Shown here one piece after another: positions 6,154 to 13,087 of a stretch of DNA of 13,135 bases (positions are counted from its first letter, which is position 1; each line of letters starts with the position of its first letter). The DNA is from Planctomycetaceae bacterium (GTDB lineage Bacteria > Planctomycetota > Phycisphaerae > Phycisphaerales > SM1A02): positions 1 to 13,135 of the forward strand of contig NYVB01000190.1 of the NCBI GenBank assembly GCA_002684315.1, read 5' to 3'. The translations under genes were made by a program, and so were the position numbers. Below the pieces are notes generated by a model. It was not told the DNA's origin and ran no database searches. It saw only the letters and a list, made by a program, of their open reading frames with translations.

Positions 6154-8031
6154 ATGATTCCCACCAAGATGACACTCAAGTCCACGGGATCAATTTTCAT
6201 GAGTGCCACCTCCGTGTCAGCCAAGAAGACCAAGAAGTCCGCATCAAGCGGTAAGACATCCAGAGGAAGTTCCGCCGAGGAGATGGCATCTCGTCAGCGT
6301 GAGATATCCGTCAGTGAATTCTTCGCGAAGAATCGTCACCTGCTGGGATTCGACAATCCCAGAAAGGCGATGTTGACCACTGTCAAGGAAGCCGTTGACA
6401 ATGCTCTCGATGCCTGTGAGGAGGCTGGCATCCTCCCTGACATCTATGTCGAAGTTCTTCAGCTCACCGAGACCCGCTTCAGGATCACGATCCGAGACAA
6501 CGGACCCGGGATTGTTCGAAAGCAGATTGAGAACATCTTCGGCAAGTTGCTGTACGGCTCCAAGTTCCATCGATTGAAGATGAGTCGAGGGCAGCAGGGA
6601 ATCGGCATTTCCGCGGCTGGCATGTATGGATTGATGACCACCGGCCAGCCGGTCGTCATCGTCACGAAGGTCAAACGAAAAGCAAGCCATGAAGTCATCC
6701 TCAAAATGGATACTTCAAAGAACCGTGCGGACATGGTCAGTGAGACTGAACGTCCCGAATGCGACGAGCTCTTTTCCTCCGGAAGTGGAACGCAGGTCGC
6801 CATCGAACTTGAAGGCAAGTATTTGAAGGGCCGACAGTCAATCGATGAGTATCTCGAGCAGACTGCGATCGCCAATCCGCATGCGTCCATCACCTACGTC
6901 AATCCCACGAATGAACGTGCTGAGTTTCCTCGAGGTGTCGATGATCTGCCCCCCGAACCCACCGAGATCAAACCCCACCCCAAGGGAATCGAACTGGGCA
7001 CCTTGATCCAGATGCTCGAGCGAACGACTTCAACTCAGCTTGGAGCCTTCTTCAAGAACGAATTCTGCCGGGTCGGCCCGAATGTGGCGAAGGAGATCTG
7101 TCGCAGGGCCGAACTCACCGATCGAACCTGGATCAAACAGGTCGAACATCGTGATGCCGAGAAGCTCTACGAGGCGATCCAGCAGGTGAAGATCATGTCA
7201 CCTCCGACGAACTGTCTCGTTCCAATCGGCAGCAAGGCACTTCTGGCAGGCCTGCTCAAGGAAGTTGAAGCCGAATTCTTCGCGGCCTCTTCACGACCGC
7301 CAACGGTGTATCGAGGCAACCCTTTCCAGATCGAAGTTGGAATCGCCTACGGCGGAAAGCTCCCGGGTGACGAGCTCGCTCGTGTGCTTCGATTCGCCAA
7401 CAGAGTCCCGCTTCTCTATCAGCAATCCGCATGCTGTTCATTCAAGGCTTCAATCGATGCCTCATGGAAAAACTACGGGTTGAGTCAAAGTCGTAGCAGC
7501 CTTCCATCAGGCCCTCTTGTGATCATGATCCACATGGCCAGCGTGTGGGTTCCCTTCACCAGCGAGTCCAAGGAGGCGATCGCCGACTACGACGAAATCC
7601 GCAAGGAGATCAGACTTGCGTTGCAGGAGTGTGGCCGAAAGCTTGGCAGCTACCTCAGGCGCAAGATGAAGATGAAGCGTGAATCGCAGCGTCGAGATGT
7701 TTTCGAGCGTTATATCGGTGAGATCGCCAAGGGCTGTGAAGCGATCACGGGTGCTGATGCGCATTCGATCTATGAAGCTTTGTCGGAACGTGCTTCCAGC
7801 AAGACGGCGGAAGCTGATCAGGTGCTCGATGATGAAGGAAAAATCGTTGACGATGGCGGACGGCTCGCCCACGACGACGGTGTCATCATTCGTGATCTGA
7901 TTGGAGATGCCGGAGGGCCCATGGACGCTGATGGCGATCTCTTCGGAAGTTCATCGGCATCATCAACGAGCAAGAAGACAGTCAAGAAATCAGTCAAGAA
8001 GAAGCGTTCGCGAAGTACCAGCAGGAAGTAG
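6154..8031 (+). CDS. top6B: DNA topoisomerase VI subunit B (GHKL ATPase)
   Basis: Subunit B is the ATP-driven clamp of the type IIB topoisomerase, which passes one DNA duplex through another. The protein is 625 residues. The family core begins near EEMASRQREISVSEFF (42-57). Bergerat ATP-site motifs are EAVDNALDAC (79-88), RDNGPGI (114-120) and GQQGIGISAAGMYG (146-159). An H2TH-like stretch with GAFFKNEFCRVGPNVAKEI lies at ~297-315. The transducer has VPFTSESKEAI (466-476), with K473 as the likely switch lysine. Extra parts are a Lys/Ser-rich N-terminus (~20-41), an Asp-rich linker (~555-597) and a basic tail SKKTVKKSVKKKRSRSTSRK (606-625). The start is uncertain: ATGs at 6154, 6169, 6199 and 6283 are all in frame and none has an ideal ribosome binding site. 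The stop overlaps the next gene as TAGTG, so B and A are translationally coupled. Confidence 0.95.
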   Translation: MIPTKMTLKSTGSIFMSATSVSAKKTKKSASSGKTSRGSSAEEMASRQREISVSEFFAKNRHLLGFDNPRKAMLTTVKEAVDNALDACEEAGILPDIYVEVLQLTETRFRITIRDNGPGIVRKQIENIFGKLLYGSKFHRLKMSRGQQGIGISAAGMYGLMTTGQPVVIVTKVKRKASHEVILKMDTSKNRADMVSETERPECDELFSSGSGTQVAIELEGKYLKGRQSIDEYLEQTAIANPHASITYVNPTNERAEFPRGVDDLPPEPTEIKPHPKGIELGTLIQMLERTTSTQLGAFFKNEFCRVGPNVAKEICRRAELTDRTWIKQVEHRDAEKLYEAIQQVKIMSPPTNCLVPIGSKALLAGLLKEVEAEFFAASSRPPTVYRGNPFQIEVGIAYGGKLPGDELARVLRFANRVPLLYQQSACCSFKASIDASWKNYGLSQSRSSLPSGPLVIMIHMASVWVPFTSESKEAIADYDEIRKEIRLALQECGRKLGSYLRRKMKMKRESQRRDVFERYIGEIAKGCEAITGADAHSIYEALSERASSKTAEADQVLDDEGKIVDDGGRLAHDDGVIIRDLIGDAGGPMDADGDLFGSSSASSTSKKTVKKSVKKKRSRSTSRK

Positions 8032-9317
8032 TGTCCGAGAAGATGGCAAAGAAGAAAACAAAGTCCGCATCCAGACCTGGAACCAAGAAGAAGGTCGTCA
8101 AGAAGATTGTCAAGAAGGTCGTACGGAAGTCCTCCTCCGGCAGCGGAAAATCAACTGCGAAGAAGAAAGTCTCCAAGAAGGTTGCCAAGAAGGCATCTGC
8201 CTCTCAGAGATCGTTCCGATCTCCCGAGCGCGGGAAGGCGACCATTTCGAGAATTGACTCGATGGCACAATCAGTCGTCGACACCAGCCTTGCCATGCAG
8301 GACCCGTTCTTCGAGGTCCCGACCCGGACCGTTTCCAACATGCGCTTCAACAAGTCGAAGCGAATCCTGGAAATGGGAGAGAACACCCAGCGCAGGGAAC
8401 TCTTCAATCTGAATCAAGCTCGAAAGTTCATGCAGACGGTTCTTCTTGCCAAGGGATGCAAGGACCTCGTCGAAGCCGGCAAGACCCTGAGCCTTCGAGG
8501 CATGTACTACAAGAGTCTCCATACCATCGAGGGGACCAAGGAAAAGACCTTCGATGATCAGTCCGAATCAGATGTGATTCTCGAGGATCTGGAAGTGACG
8601 CTTGAAACCCTTCGTGAGGATCTTCATATCTTCGCGAAGAAGCGAGGCACCATGGTGGGGAACATCACCATCTTCGACAACGGAGATGAGATCAACTGTC
8701 GCAAGATGGGGACCGGTGGGTATGCCATTCCCTCTATCTGCGAGCCAAATGTGGTGAAGTTCGGAAAGTGTGATGCCGATTTCGTTCTTCACGTTGAGAA
8801 GGACACCGTCTGGAGCCGTTTCAATGAAGACCGCTTCTGGGAAACACACAATTGCATTCTGACCGAGGGTTCCGGGCAGCCTCCGCGAGGCATGCGACGC
8901 TTGCTTCACCGATTGAACAAGGAACTCGGCCTGCCGATCTATTGTCTTCTCGACTGTGATCCATGGGGACATTACATCTACAGCGTGATCAAGCAGGGTT
9001 CGATCAACCTCGCCTACGAAAGCAAGAGAATGGCGGTTCCAGACGCGAAATACCTTGGTATTCGTGCCAATGACTACGAGCGATGCGGTCTCTCGGATGA
9101 TGTGAAGATCGCTCTGAATGATCGGGATCGAACTCGAGCGAAGCAGATAGCCGAGTACCCATGGTTCCAGGACCGACGAGGGTGGCAGCGTGAGATCAAG
9201 AAGATGCTCGGGAACGGTTTCAAGATGGAAGTCGAAGCACTGATCACGAAAGACATCTCCTACGTGACCGAGCAGTACGTCCCCGAGCGACTTCGGGAGA
9301 TGGATTTCCTGGATTGA
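8031..9317 (+). CDS. top6A: DNA topoisomerase VI subunit A (Spo11-like DNA-cleaving subunit)
   Basis: Subunit A makes the staggered double-strand break through a 5'-phosphotyrosine. The protein is 428 residues; archaeal A subunits are about 360-390. The CAP/5Y domain carries LRGMYYKSLHT at 155-165 with Y160 aligned to the catalytic tyrosine. The Toprim domain shows VEKDTVWSRF (255-264, E256), LLDCDPWGHYIY (306-317, metal acids D308/D310) and the typical IRANDY (344-349). Residues 1-62 form a Lys/Ser/Val-rich tail, with KKVVKKIVKKVVRK at 20-33 and KKKVSKKVAKK at 44-54, absent from ordinary A subunits. In the catalytic motif the common RD/RE is RG (G157). Start: GTG at 8031 overlaps the top6B stop and has AGGA 4 nt upstream; ATG at 8043 would remove only four residues. 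The gene ends 8 bp from the convergent histidine kinase. Confidence 0.95.
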   Translation: MSEKMAKKKTKSASRPGTKKKVVKKIVKKVVRKSSSGSGKSTAKKKVSKKVAKKASASQRSFRSPERGKATISRIDSMAQSVVDTSLAMQDPFFEVPTRTVSNMRFNKSKRILEMGENTQRRELFNLNQARKFMQTVLLAKGCKDLVEAGKTLSLRGMYYKSLHTIEGTKEKTFDDQSESDVILEDLEVTLETLREDLHIFAKKRGTMVGNITIFDNGDEINCRKMGTGGYAIPSICEPNVVKFGKCDADFVLHVEKDTVWSRFNEDRFWETHNCILTEGSGQPPRGMRRLLHRLNKELGLPIYCLLDCDPWGHYIYSVIKQGSINLAYESKRMAVPDAKYLGIRANDYERCGLSDDVKIALNDRDRTRAKQIAEYPWFQDRRGWQREIKKMLGNGFKMEVEALITKDISYVTEQYVPERLREMDFLD

Positions 9318-9342
9318 TGGCGCGTCTACGCCATCTGGTTTT
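9316..9342. terminator. Candidate shared terminator between convergent top6A and kinase genes
   Basis: GATGGCG (9316-9322) pairs with CGCCATC (9329-9335) around a 6-nt loop; on the plus strand TGGTTTT follows. The stem contains part of the top6A stop codon and its loop contains the kinase stop codon. The T-tract is short and offset by 3 nt, so efficiency is uncertain; there is no T-run on the minus strand. Confidence 0.5.
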
Positions 9343-10198
9343 CAACATCAGGGCCTGAGAGTGGCATGATGATCACGAAGTCACTTCCCTGCTCTGGAAC
9401 AGAGTGGACTTCAATCCGGCCGCCGTGCATCTCGACGATCCGTCTTGTCGTTGGAAGGCCAAGGCCGCTGCCTCCTGATTTCGTGGAGACGTATGGATGG
9501 AAGATCTCCTCCAGTCTCTCTGGAGTGATTCCCTCCCCTTGATCGATCACGTGGAGTCGAAACGAGGTTTCGTCGCTTTCGAGTCGTATCAACAGCTCGC
9601 CATGACTTTTTCCATCAGGCTCGTCCTCCATGGCCTGCAAGGCATTGATAAGCAGGTTCAGAATCGCCTGCTTCAACAGACTTTCGTCCAGGCGTGCCAT
9701 GATCGGCCCTTCCTGGAGGTCGGCCCTGAGCAGGATTCCCGAGCGATCGCATTGAGGGTGAAAGAAGTCCACAAGCTGATCAACGATCACACGTGCGTCT
9801 TGAAGGGTTGCAGCGAGTTTCATCCGGCCAGCGAACTGAAGGAAGTCCTCCAGAATCTCCCGGAGTCGTTCCGCTTCCCTCTCGAGTGCGTTCGTTCGTC
9901 GGACGACTCGGCCCGAAATGTCATCTTCCAGCTCGGCCTCTTCGATGTCTTCTCGAAGCAGCTGGGCGTTCAAGACCACGGTTGAGAGCGGGTTCTTGAT
10001 TTCGTGCGCCAGTCCGCCGGTCATCGCTCCGAGCTCGGCCAGTCTTTCCGATGCCGCCGCGCGACGTTCAGCTTCCAGGGCTTGAGCCTCTCGTCTGGTG
10101 AGCCTCTTCTTGAGGATCACTGCCGTGATCACTGCCGTGATCAACGCTGCACAGAGAACCACTTCCAGGCTGAATGTCGCTTCAAAGCCCAGAGTCAT
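9326..10198 (-). CDS. Membrane-anchored sensor histidine kinase (orphan)
   Basis: The 290-residue kinase has one transmembrane helix at ~9-29, then a short basic/coiled linker (30-55). The HisKA box GGLAHEIKNPLSTV is at 61-74, with H65 the phospho-acceptor. The HATPase_c motifs follow: N box NLLINALQAM (181-190), G1 DQGEGI (219-224), F box FHPYVSTK (233-240), and G2 GGSGLGLPTTRRIVEMHGG (242-260). No periplasmic sensor, HAMP or PAS domain is visible, so the input may come from the membrane helix or a partner protein. The general look is NtrB/ZraS-like. No response regulator is adjacent. The ATG at 10198 is preferred; an in-frame TTG 17 codons upstream adds a Pro/Thr-rich peptide before the helix and is less likely. 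The cold-shock gene ends 84 nt upstream on the same strand. Confidence 0.93.
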   Translation of the reverse strand: MTLGFEATFSLEVVLCAALITAVITAVILKKRLTRREAQALEAERRAAASERLAELGAMTGGLAHEIKNPLSTVVLNAQLLREDIEEAELEDDISGRVVRRTNALEREAERLREILEDFLQFAGRMKLAATLQDARVIVDQLVDFFHPQCDRSGILLRADLQEGPIMARLDESLLKQAILNLLINALQAMEDEPDGKSHGELLIRLESDETSFRLHVIDQGEGITPERLEEIFHPYVSTKSGGSGLGLPTTRRIVEMHGGRIEVHSVPEQGSDFVIIMPLSGPDVENQMA

Positions 10199-10282
10199 TT
10201 TACCTATTCCGTTTTGAGTAGTGGGGGGCGTCCTCGTCTTCGGCCGCAACCCCGTTCATCCAGCAGCGTCGATGGTGAGCTT

Positions 10283-10537
10283 TCAGGCTGATGGGGTCGG
10301 AACCTGCGATCTGTTCACAGCCTTTGCCATGGTTGCACTCCAGCCCTTTTCACTCTTGCTGGCGCTGTAGAGGACTTGTTCCCCGTCCTTCAGCGTTCTG
10401 AAACCCTCGTTCTGTTCAATGACCGAGAAGTGAACAAAGATGTCCTGGTTGTCAGGTCCGACAATGAATCCGAATCCTTTTCGGGCATCGAACCATTTCA
10501 CTTCGCCATGAACTTCGTTGAGTGTATCCATTGCCAT
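10283..10537 (-). CDS. csp: Cold-shock domain protein (CspA family)
   Basis: This small OB-fold protein binds single-stranded RNA/DNA and acts as an RNA chaperone. The 84-residue protein has GEVKWFDARKGFGFI (11-25, RNP1 KGFGFI at 20-25) and DIFVHFSVI (32-40, RNP2), followed by the acidic and glycine turns usual for the fold. It is longer than CspA (70 residues) by a 7-residue N-terminal extension and a C-terminal tail NRSQVPTPSA. Two ATGs lie close together (10537 and 10531); either could be the start and the ribosome binding site is weak (AAGAAG). The leader contains two mutually exclusive hairpins (10569-10598). The gene is downstream of the pnp terminator and upstream of the histidine kinase; PNPase and Csp both act in cold-stress RNA handling in other bacteria, but here they look separately transcribed. 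Confidence 0.95.
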   Translation of the reverse strand: MAMDTLNEVHGEVKWFDARKGFGFIVGPDNQDIFVHFSVIEQNEGFRTLKDGEQVLYSASKSEKGWSATMAKAVNRSQVPTPSA

Positions 10538-10568
10538 CTAACGTCTTCTTTCTCTTTCTCGTCTCATT

Positions 10569-10598
10569 CAGGGATGCCCTGTAACGGTCGTACAGGAC
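10569..10598 (-). promoter_or_regulatory. Two alternative hairpins in the csp leader
   Basis: Hairpin 1 pairs 10576-10583 with 10591-10598 (8 bp with one G-U, 7-nt loop). Hairpin 2 pairs CAGGG 10569-10573 with CCCTG 10577-10581 (5 bp, 3-nt loop). They share bases 10576-10581 and cannot form together. They lie 32-61 nt before the csp start. A temperature-dependent switch is a guess. Confidence 0.35.
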
Positions 10599-10650
10599 TC
10601 TTTTCTCCATTCTTATCGGATCAGAGGGTTTCCGCAACCCGTACCGAAAT

Positions 10651-10684
10651 AAAAAAGGCAGGTGTCATTGAGACACCTGCCTTT
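10651..10684 (-). terminator. Rho-independent terminator of pnp
   Basis: A perfect 13-bp stem, AAAGGCAGGTGTC (10654-10666) with GACACCTGCCTTT (10672-10684), and a 5-nt loop. On the minus strand the outgoing arm ends in TTTTTT. It starts 60 nt after the pnp stop codon. On the plus strand only TTTC follows. Confidence 0.92.
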
Positions 10685-10744
10685 CAAATCTTGTAATCCC
10701 TTGAGACCGTTGGGATTCCGGTCAAGGGCGGTTTTCAGAAGCCA

Positions 10745-12898
10745 TCAGTTCGCTTCTGCAGCAGCCTCTTCTTTGAGAAGTGCCTTGCGGGAAACCTTGA
10801 TTCGGCCGGTGTCATCCACATTGATGACCTTGACCTTGATCATGTCTCCGACTGAAACGACTTCGTCCACATTCTTGACGAACCCATCGGCGAGTTCCGA
10901 GATGTGGCACATTGCGTCAGTGCCCGGAGCCAGTTCCACGAAGCATCCAAAGTCCTTGGTGGAGACCACCTTGGCATCGTAGATGGATCCAACCTTGATT
11001 TCCGCGCCAAGTGCTTCCACTTCGGCTCTGGCCTGCATGCCGCCTTCGGCGTTGACGCTTGCGATGAAGACTGTTCCATCTTCTTCCACATCGACCTGAG
11101 CGCCGGTTCGTTCCTGAATGGAACGGATCGTCTTGCCGCCAGGACCGATGAGCTTGCCGATCTTGTCCGGATCGATCTTCACAGTCATGATTCGTGGAGC
11201 GTACTTCGAGATGTCCTCGCGTGGCTCCGGCATGACTTCCTTGATTTGATCGATGATCTGGAGTCGGCCCTTCTTGGCCTGCTCGAAGATGACTTCGATT
11301 TCATCGAGATCCAGGCCACGGGCCTTGAGGTCGAGCTGGATTCCGGTGATGCCATCAACGGTTCCGGAGACCTTGAAGTCCATTTCACCGAAGAAGTCCT
11401 CTTCACCGAGGATGTCGGTCACATGCGTGACCTTGCCTTCGCTTGAAGTGAATCGGCCGACCGAGATGCCCGCGCAGATGTTGATGATTGGAACGCCTGC
11501 ATCCATCAGCGCCAGGCAACCGCCACAGACCGAGGCCATCGACGAGGAGCCGTTGGATTCGGTGATGTCGGAAACGAGTCGGATGGTGTACGGGAAGTCT
11601 TCGCTGGAAGGAAGAATGCCGAGCAATGACTTCTCGGCAAGCGAGCCGTGGCCGAGTTCACGTCGTCCGGGACCCATGATCCGGCCGGCTTCTCCGACGC
11701 AGAAGGGGGGGAAGTTGTAGTGAAGGTAGAACTTCTTGGCGTACTCGGGCATCAATCCGTCGACGATCTGCTCGCCCTTGATGGTGCCGAGAACGCAGGT
11801 CACAAGACTCTGTGTCTCACCACGCTGGAAGAATGCCGAACCGTGCGTTCTTTCAAAGATGGAAGCTTCCATCTCGATGTCTCGAATCACGTCGAGGCCG
11901 CGACCTTCCGCTCTGATGCCGTGTTCGGCGATCAGCATGTGGGTGATCTTCTTCTCCAGCTTTCGGAAGCATTCGACTGCTTCCTTCTTGCTGGTCTCGG
12001 CTGCCTTGTAGGTGACGTAGTCGCCACCCTCGGGAAGTTGGAAGTGCTCGTGGATGACCTTTTCTCGAAGTTCCGCGACCTTGTCGTTGCGGATCTTCTT
12101 GCCCTTGAGCTTGCGTGCTTCGACGAGTTCGTCGTAGATGGCGCCTTCGACGACCTTCATGACGTCTTCGCTTGGAAGTGCCAGCTTGCCCATTTTCTTT
12201 TCAGGAGCATTGCACTTTTCGCGAAGCTCTTCAATGAGCTCGAGAATCGGTGTGATGCCTTCGGCGATTCCGAATTTCATGGCCTCGAGAAGATCCGCTT
12301 CGCTGATTTCAGCGGCGCCGACTTCGATCATGTTGATTCCGTCCTTGTGACCGGAAAGAACGAGGTCGAGATCACTGAATTCGATCTGAGCCTGCGAGGG
12401 GTTCAGGACGAATTCCGCTCCGGCGTCGGTGTAGATTCGTGCCACGCGGATGGTCGCGATGGGGCCTTCGAATGGAGCATCCGAGATGTGCGCTGCGGCG
12501 GAAGCACCACAACATGCCACCACGTCGGCATCATTCTGGCCATCATGCGACATCACCCAGCATTGCAGCTGGACTTCATCGATGAAGCCATCGGGGAAGA
12601 GGGGCCGCATGGGGCGGTCCATCATTCGCATCGTCAGGATTTCCTTCTCACTCGGAGCGCCTTCGCGCTTCCGGAATCCACCGGGGAATTTGCCAGCTGC
12701 GCTGAGCTTTTCCCGGTAGTCACACTGCAGAGGGAAGAAATCAAGTCCCGGACGAGGATCGGCCCGGACACATGTTGAAAGTACGGCGGTGTCGCCGTAG
12801 GTGATGATCACCGAGCCTGAAGCAAGCCTGGCGACACGACCGGTTTCGATCCGCATGGTGCGGCCGCCGATCTCTCGTTCCACAACCGTTTTGGTCAT
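10745..12898 (-). CDS. pnp: Polynucleotide phosphorylase (PNPase)
   Basis: This 3'->5' exoribonuclease degrades RNA with phosphate, releasing NDPs; it is a trimer and often part of a degradosome. The 717-residue length is typical. Two RNase PH domains are present: the first at ~10-215 with KREGAPSEKEILTMRMMDRP (77-96), the second at ~325-550 with GRRELGHGSLAEKSL (411-425), SDITESNGSSSMASVCGG (443-460) and GEMDFKVSGTVDGITGIQLD (504-523). The KH domain has KIGKLIGPGGKTIRSIQE (579-596) with the GPGG loop, and the S1 domain lies at ~635-708. The C-terminal tail is short and acidic. The start at 12898 (MTKTVVEREIGG) is set by AGGAG 6 nt upstream; the frame stays open a further 63 codons upstream, but that stretch is the rpsO-pnp leader. 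It follows rpsO, with a terminator and a large hairpin between them, and ends at a strong terminator. Confidence 0.98.
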   Translation of the reverse strand: MTKTVVEREIGGRTMRIETGRVARLASGSVIITYGDTAVLSTCVRADPRPGLDFFPLQCDYREKLSAAGKFPGGFRKREGAPSEKEILTMRMMDRPMRPLFPDGFIDEVQLQCWVMSHDGQNDADVVACCGASAAAHISDAPFEGPIATIRVARIYTDAGAEFVLNPSQAQIEFSDLDLVLSGHKDGINMIEVGAAEISEADLLEAMKFGIAEGITPILELIEELREKCNAPEKKMGKLALPSEDVMKVVEGAIYDELVEARKLKGKKIRNDKVAELREKVIHEHFQLPEGGDYVTYKAAETSKKEAVECFRKLEKKITHMLIAEHGIRAEGRGLDVIRDIEMEASIFERTHGSAFFQRGETQSLVTCVLGTIKGEQIVDGLMPEYAKKFYLHYNFPPFCVGEAGRIMGPGRRELGHGSLAEKSLLGILPSSEDFPYTIRLVSDITESNGSSSMASVCGGCLALMDAGVPIINICAGISVGRFTSSEGKVTHVTDILGEEDFFGEMDFKVSGTVDGITGIQLDLKARGLDLDEIEVIFEQAKKGRLQIIDQIKEVMPEPREDISKYAPRIMTVKIDPDKIGKLIGPGGKTIRSIQERTGAQVDVEEDGTVFIASVNAEGGMQARAEVEALGAEIKVGSIYDAKVVSTKDFGCFVELAPGTDAMCHISELADGFVKNVDEVVSVGDMIKVKVINVDDTGRIKVSRKALLKEEAAAEAN

Positions 12899-12904
12899 GT
12901 TGTA

Positions 12905-12909
12905 CTCCT
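12905..12909 (-). promoter_or_regulatory. Ribosome binding site of pnp
   Basis: AGGAG on the minus strand lies 6 nt before the ATG at 12898. It fixes the pnp start and excludes the long upstream in-frame extension, which would run through the leader hairpin. Confidence 0.85.
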
Positions 12910-12979
12910 GCCATCGAAACGCTGTGTTTCGTGGGGTTGTTTTAGATCGGAACAGAACCCGATCATTGTGTACCGCCCT

Positions 12980-13032
12980 CGGCAGAAGGCGATGTTCACG
13001 CACATGATGCGAATGAACATCGCCCACTGCCG
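12980..13032 (-). promoter_or_regulatory. Long leader hairpin of pnp, candidate RNase III site
   Basis: CGGCAG (12980-12985) pairs with CTGCCG (13027-13032). After a 2x2 internal loop, GGCGATGTTCA (12988-12998) pairs perfectly with TGAACATCGCC (13014-13024). After a 2-nt bulge, CGCA pairs with TGCG, closing a 5-nt loop. The total is 21 bp, in the size range of RNase III substrates. It lies between the rpsO terminator and pnp, where E. coli has the RNase III-cleaved hairpin used for pnp autoregulation. The structure is seen directly; the function is inferred by position. Confidence 0.65.
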
Positions 13033-13050
13033 CGTCAGCGGCTGAAGGGA

Positions 13051-13082
13051 AAGAAAACGATCCGGGACATGATCCCGGATCG
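13051..13082 (-). terminator. Rho-independent terminator between rpsO and pnp
   Basis: CGATCCGGGA (13058-13067) pairs perfectly with TCCCGGATCG (13073-13082) across a 5-nt loop. On the minus strand TTTTCTTT follows. It begins 5 nt after the rpsO stop codon. The T-tract is interrupted by a C, so partial read-through into pnp is plausible. Confidence 0.85.
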
Positions 13083-13087
13083 CACAA

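Noticed and set aside
11648..12778. 376-codon plus-strand ORF inside pnp
   Set aside because: It is entirely antisense to the conserved pnp coding sequence, and long antisense frames are common opposite such codon usage.
12899..13087. 63-residue N-terminal extension of pnp
   Set aside because: It translates the rpsO terminator and leader hairpin; the family start and a good AGGAG are at 12898.
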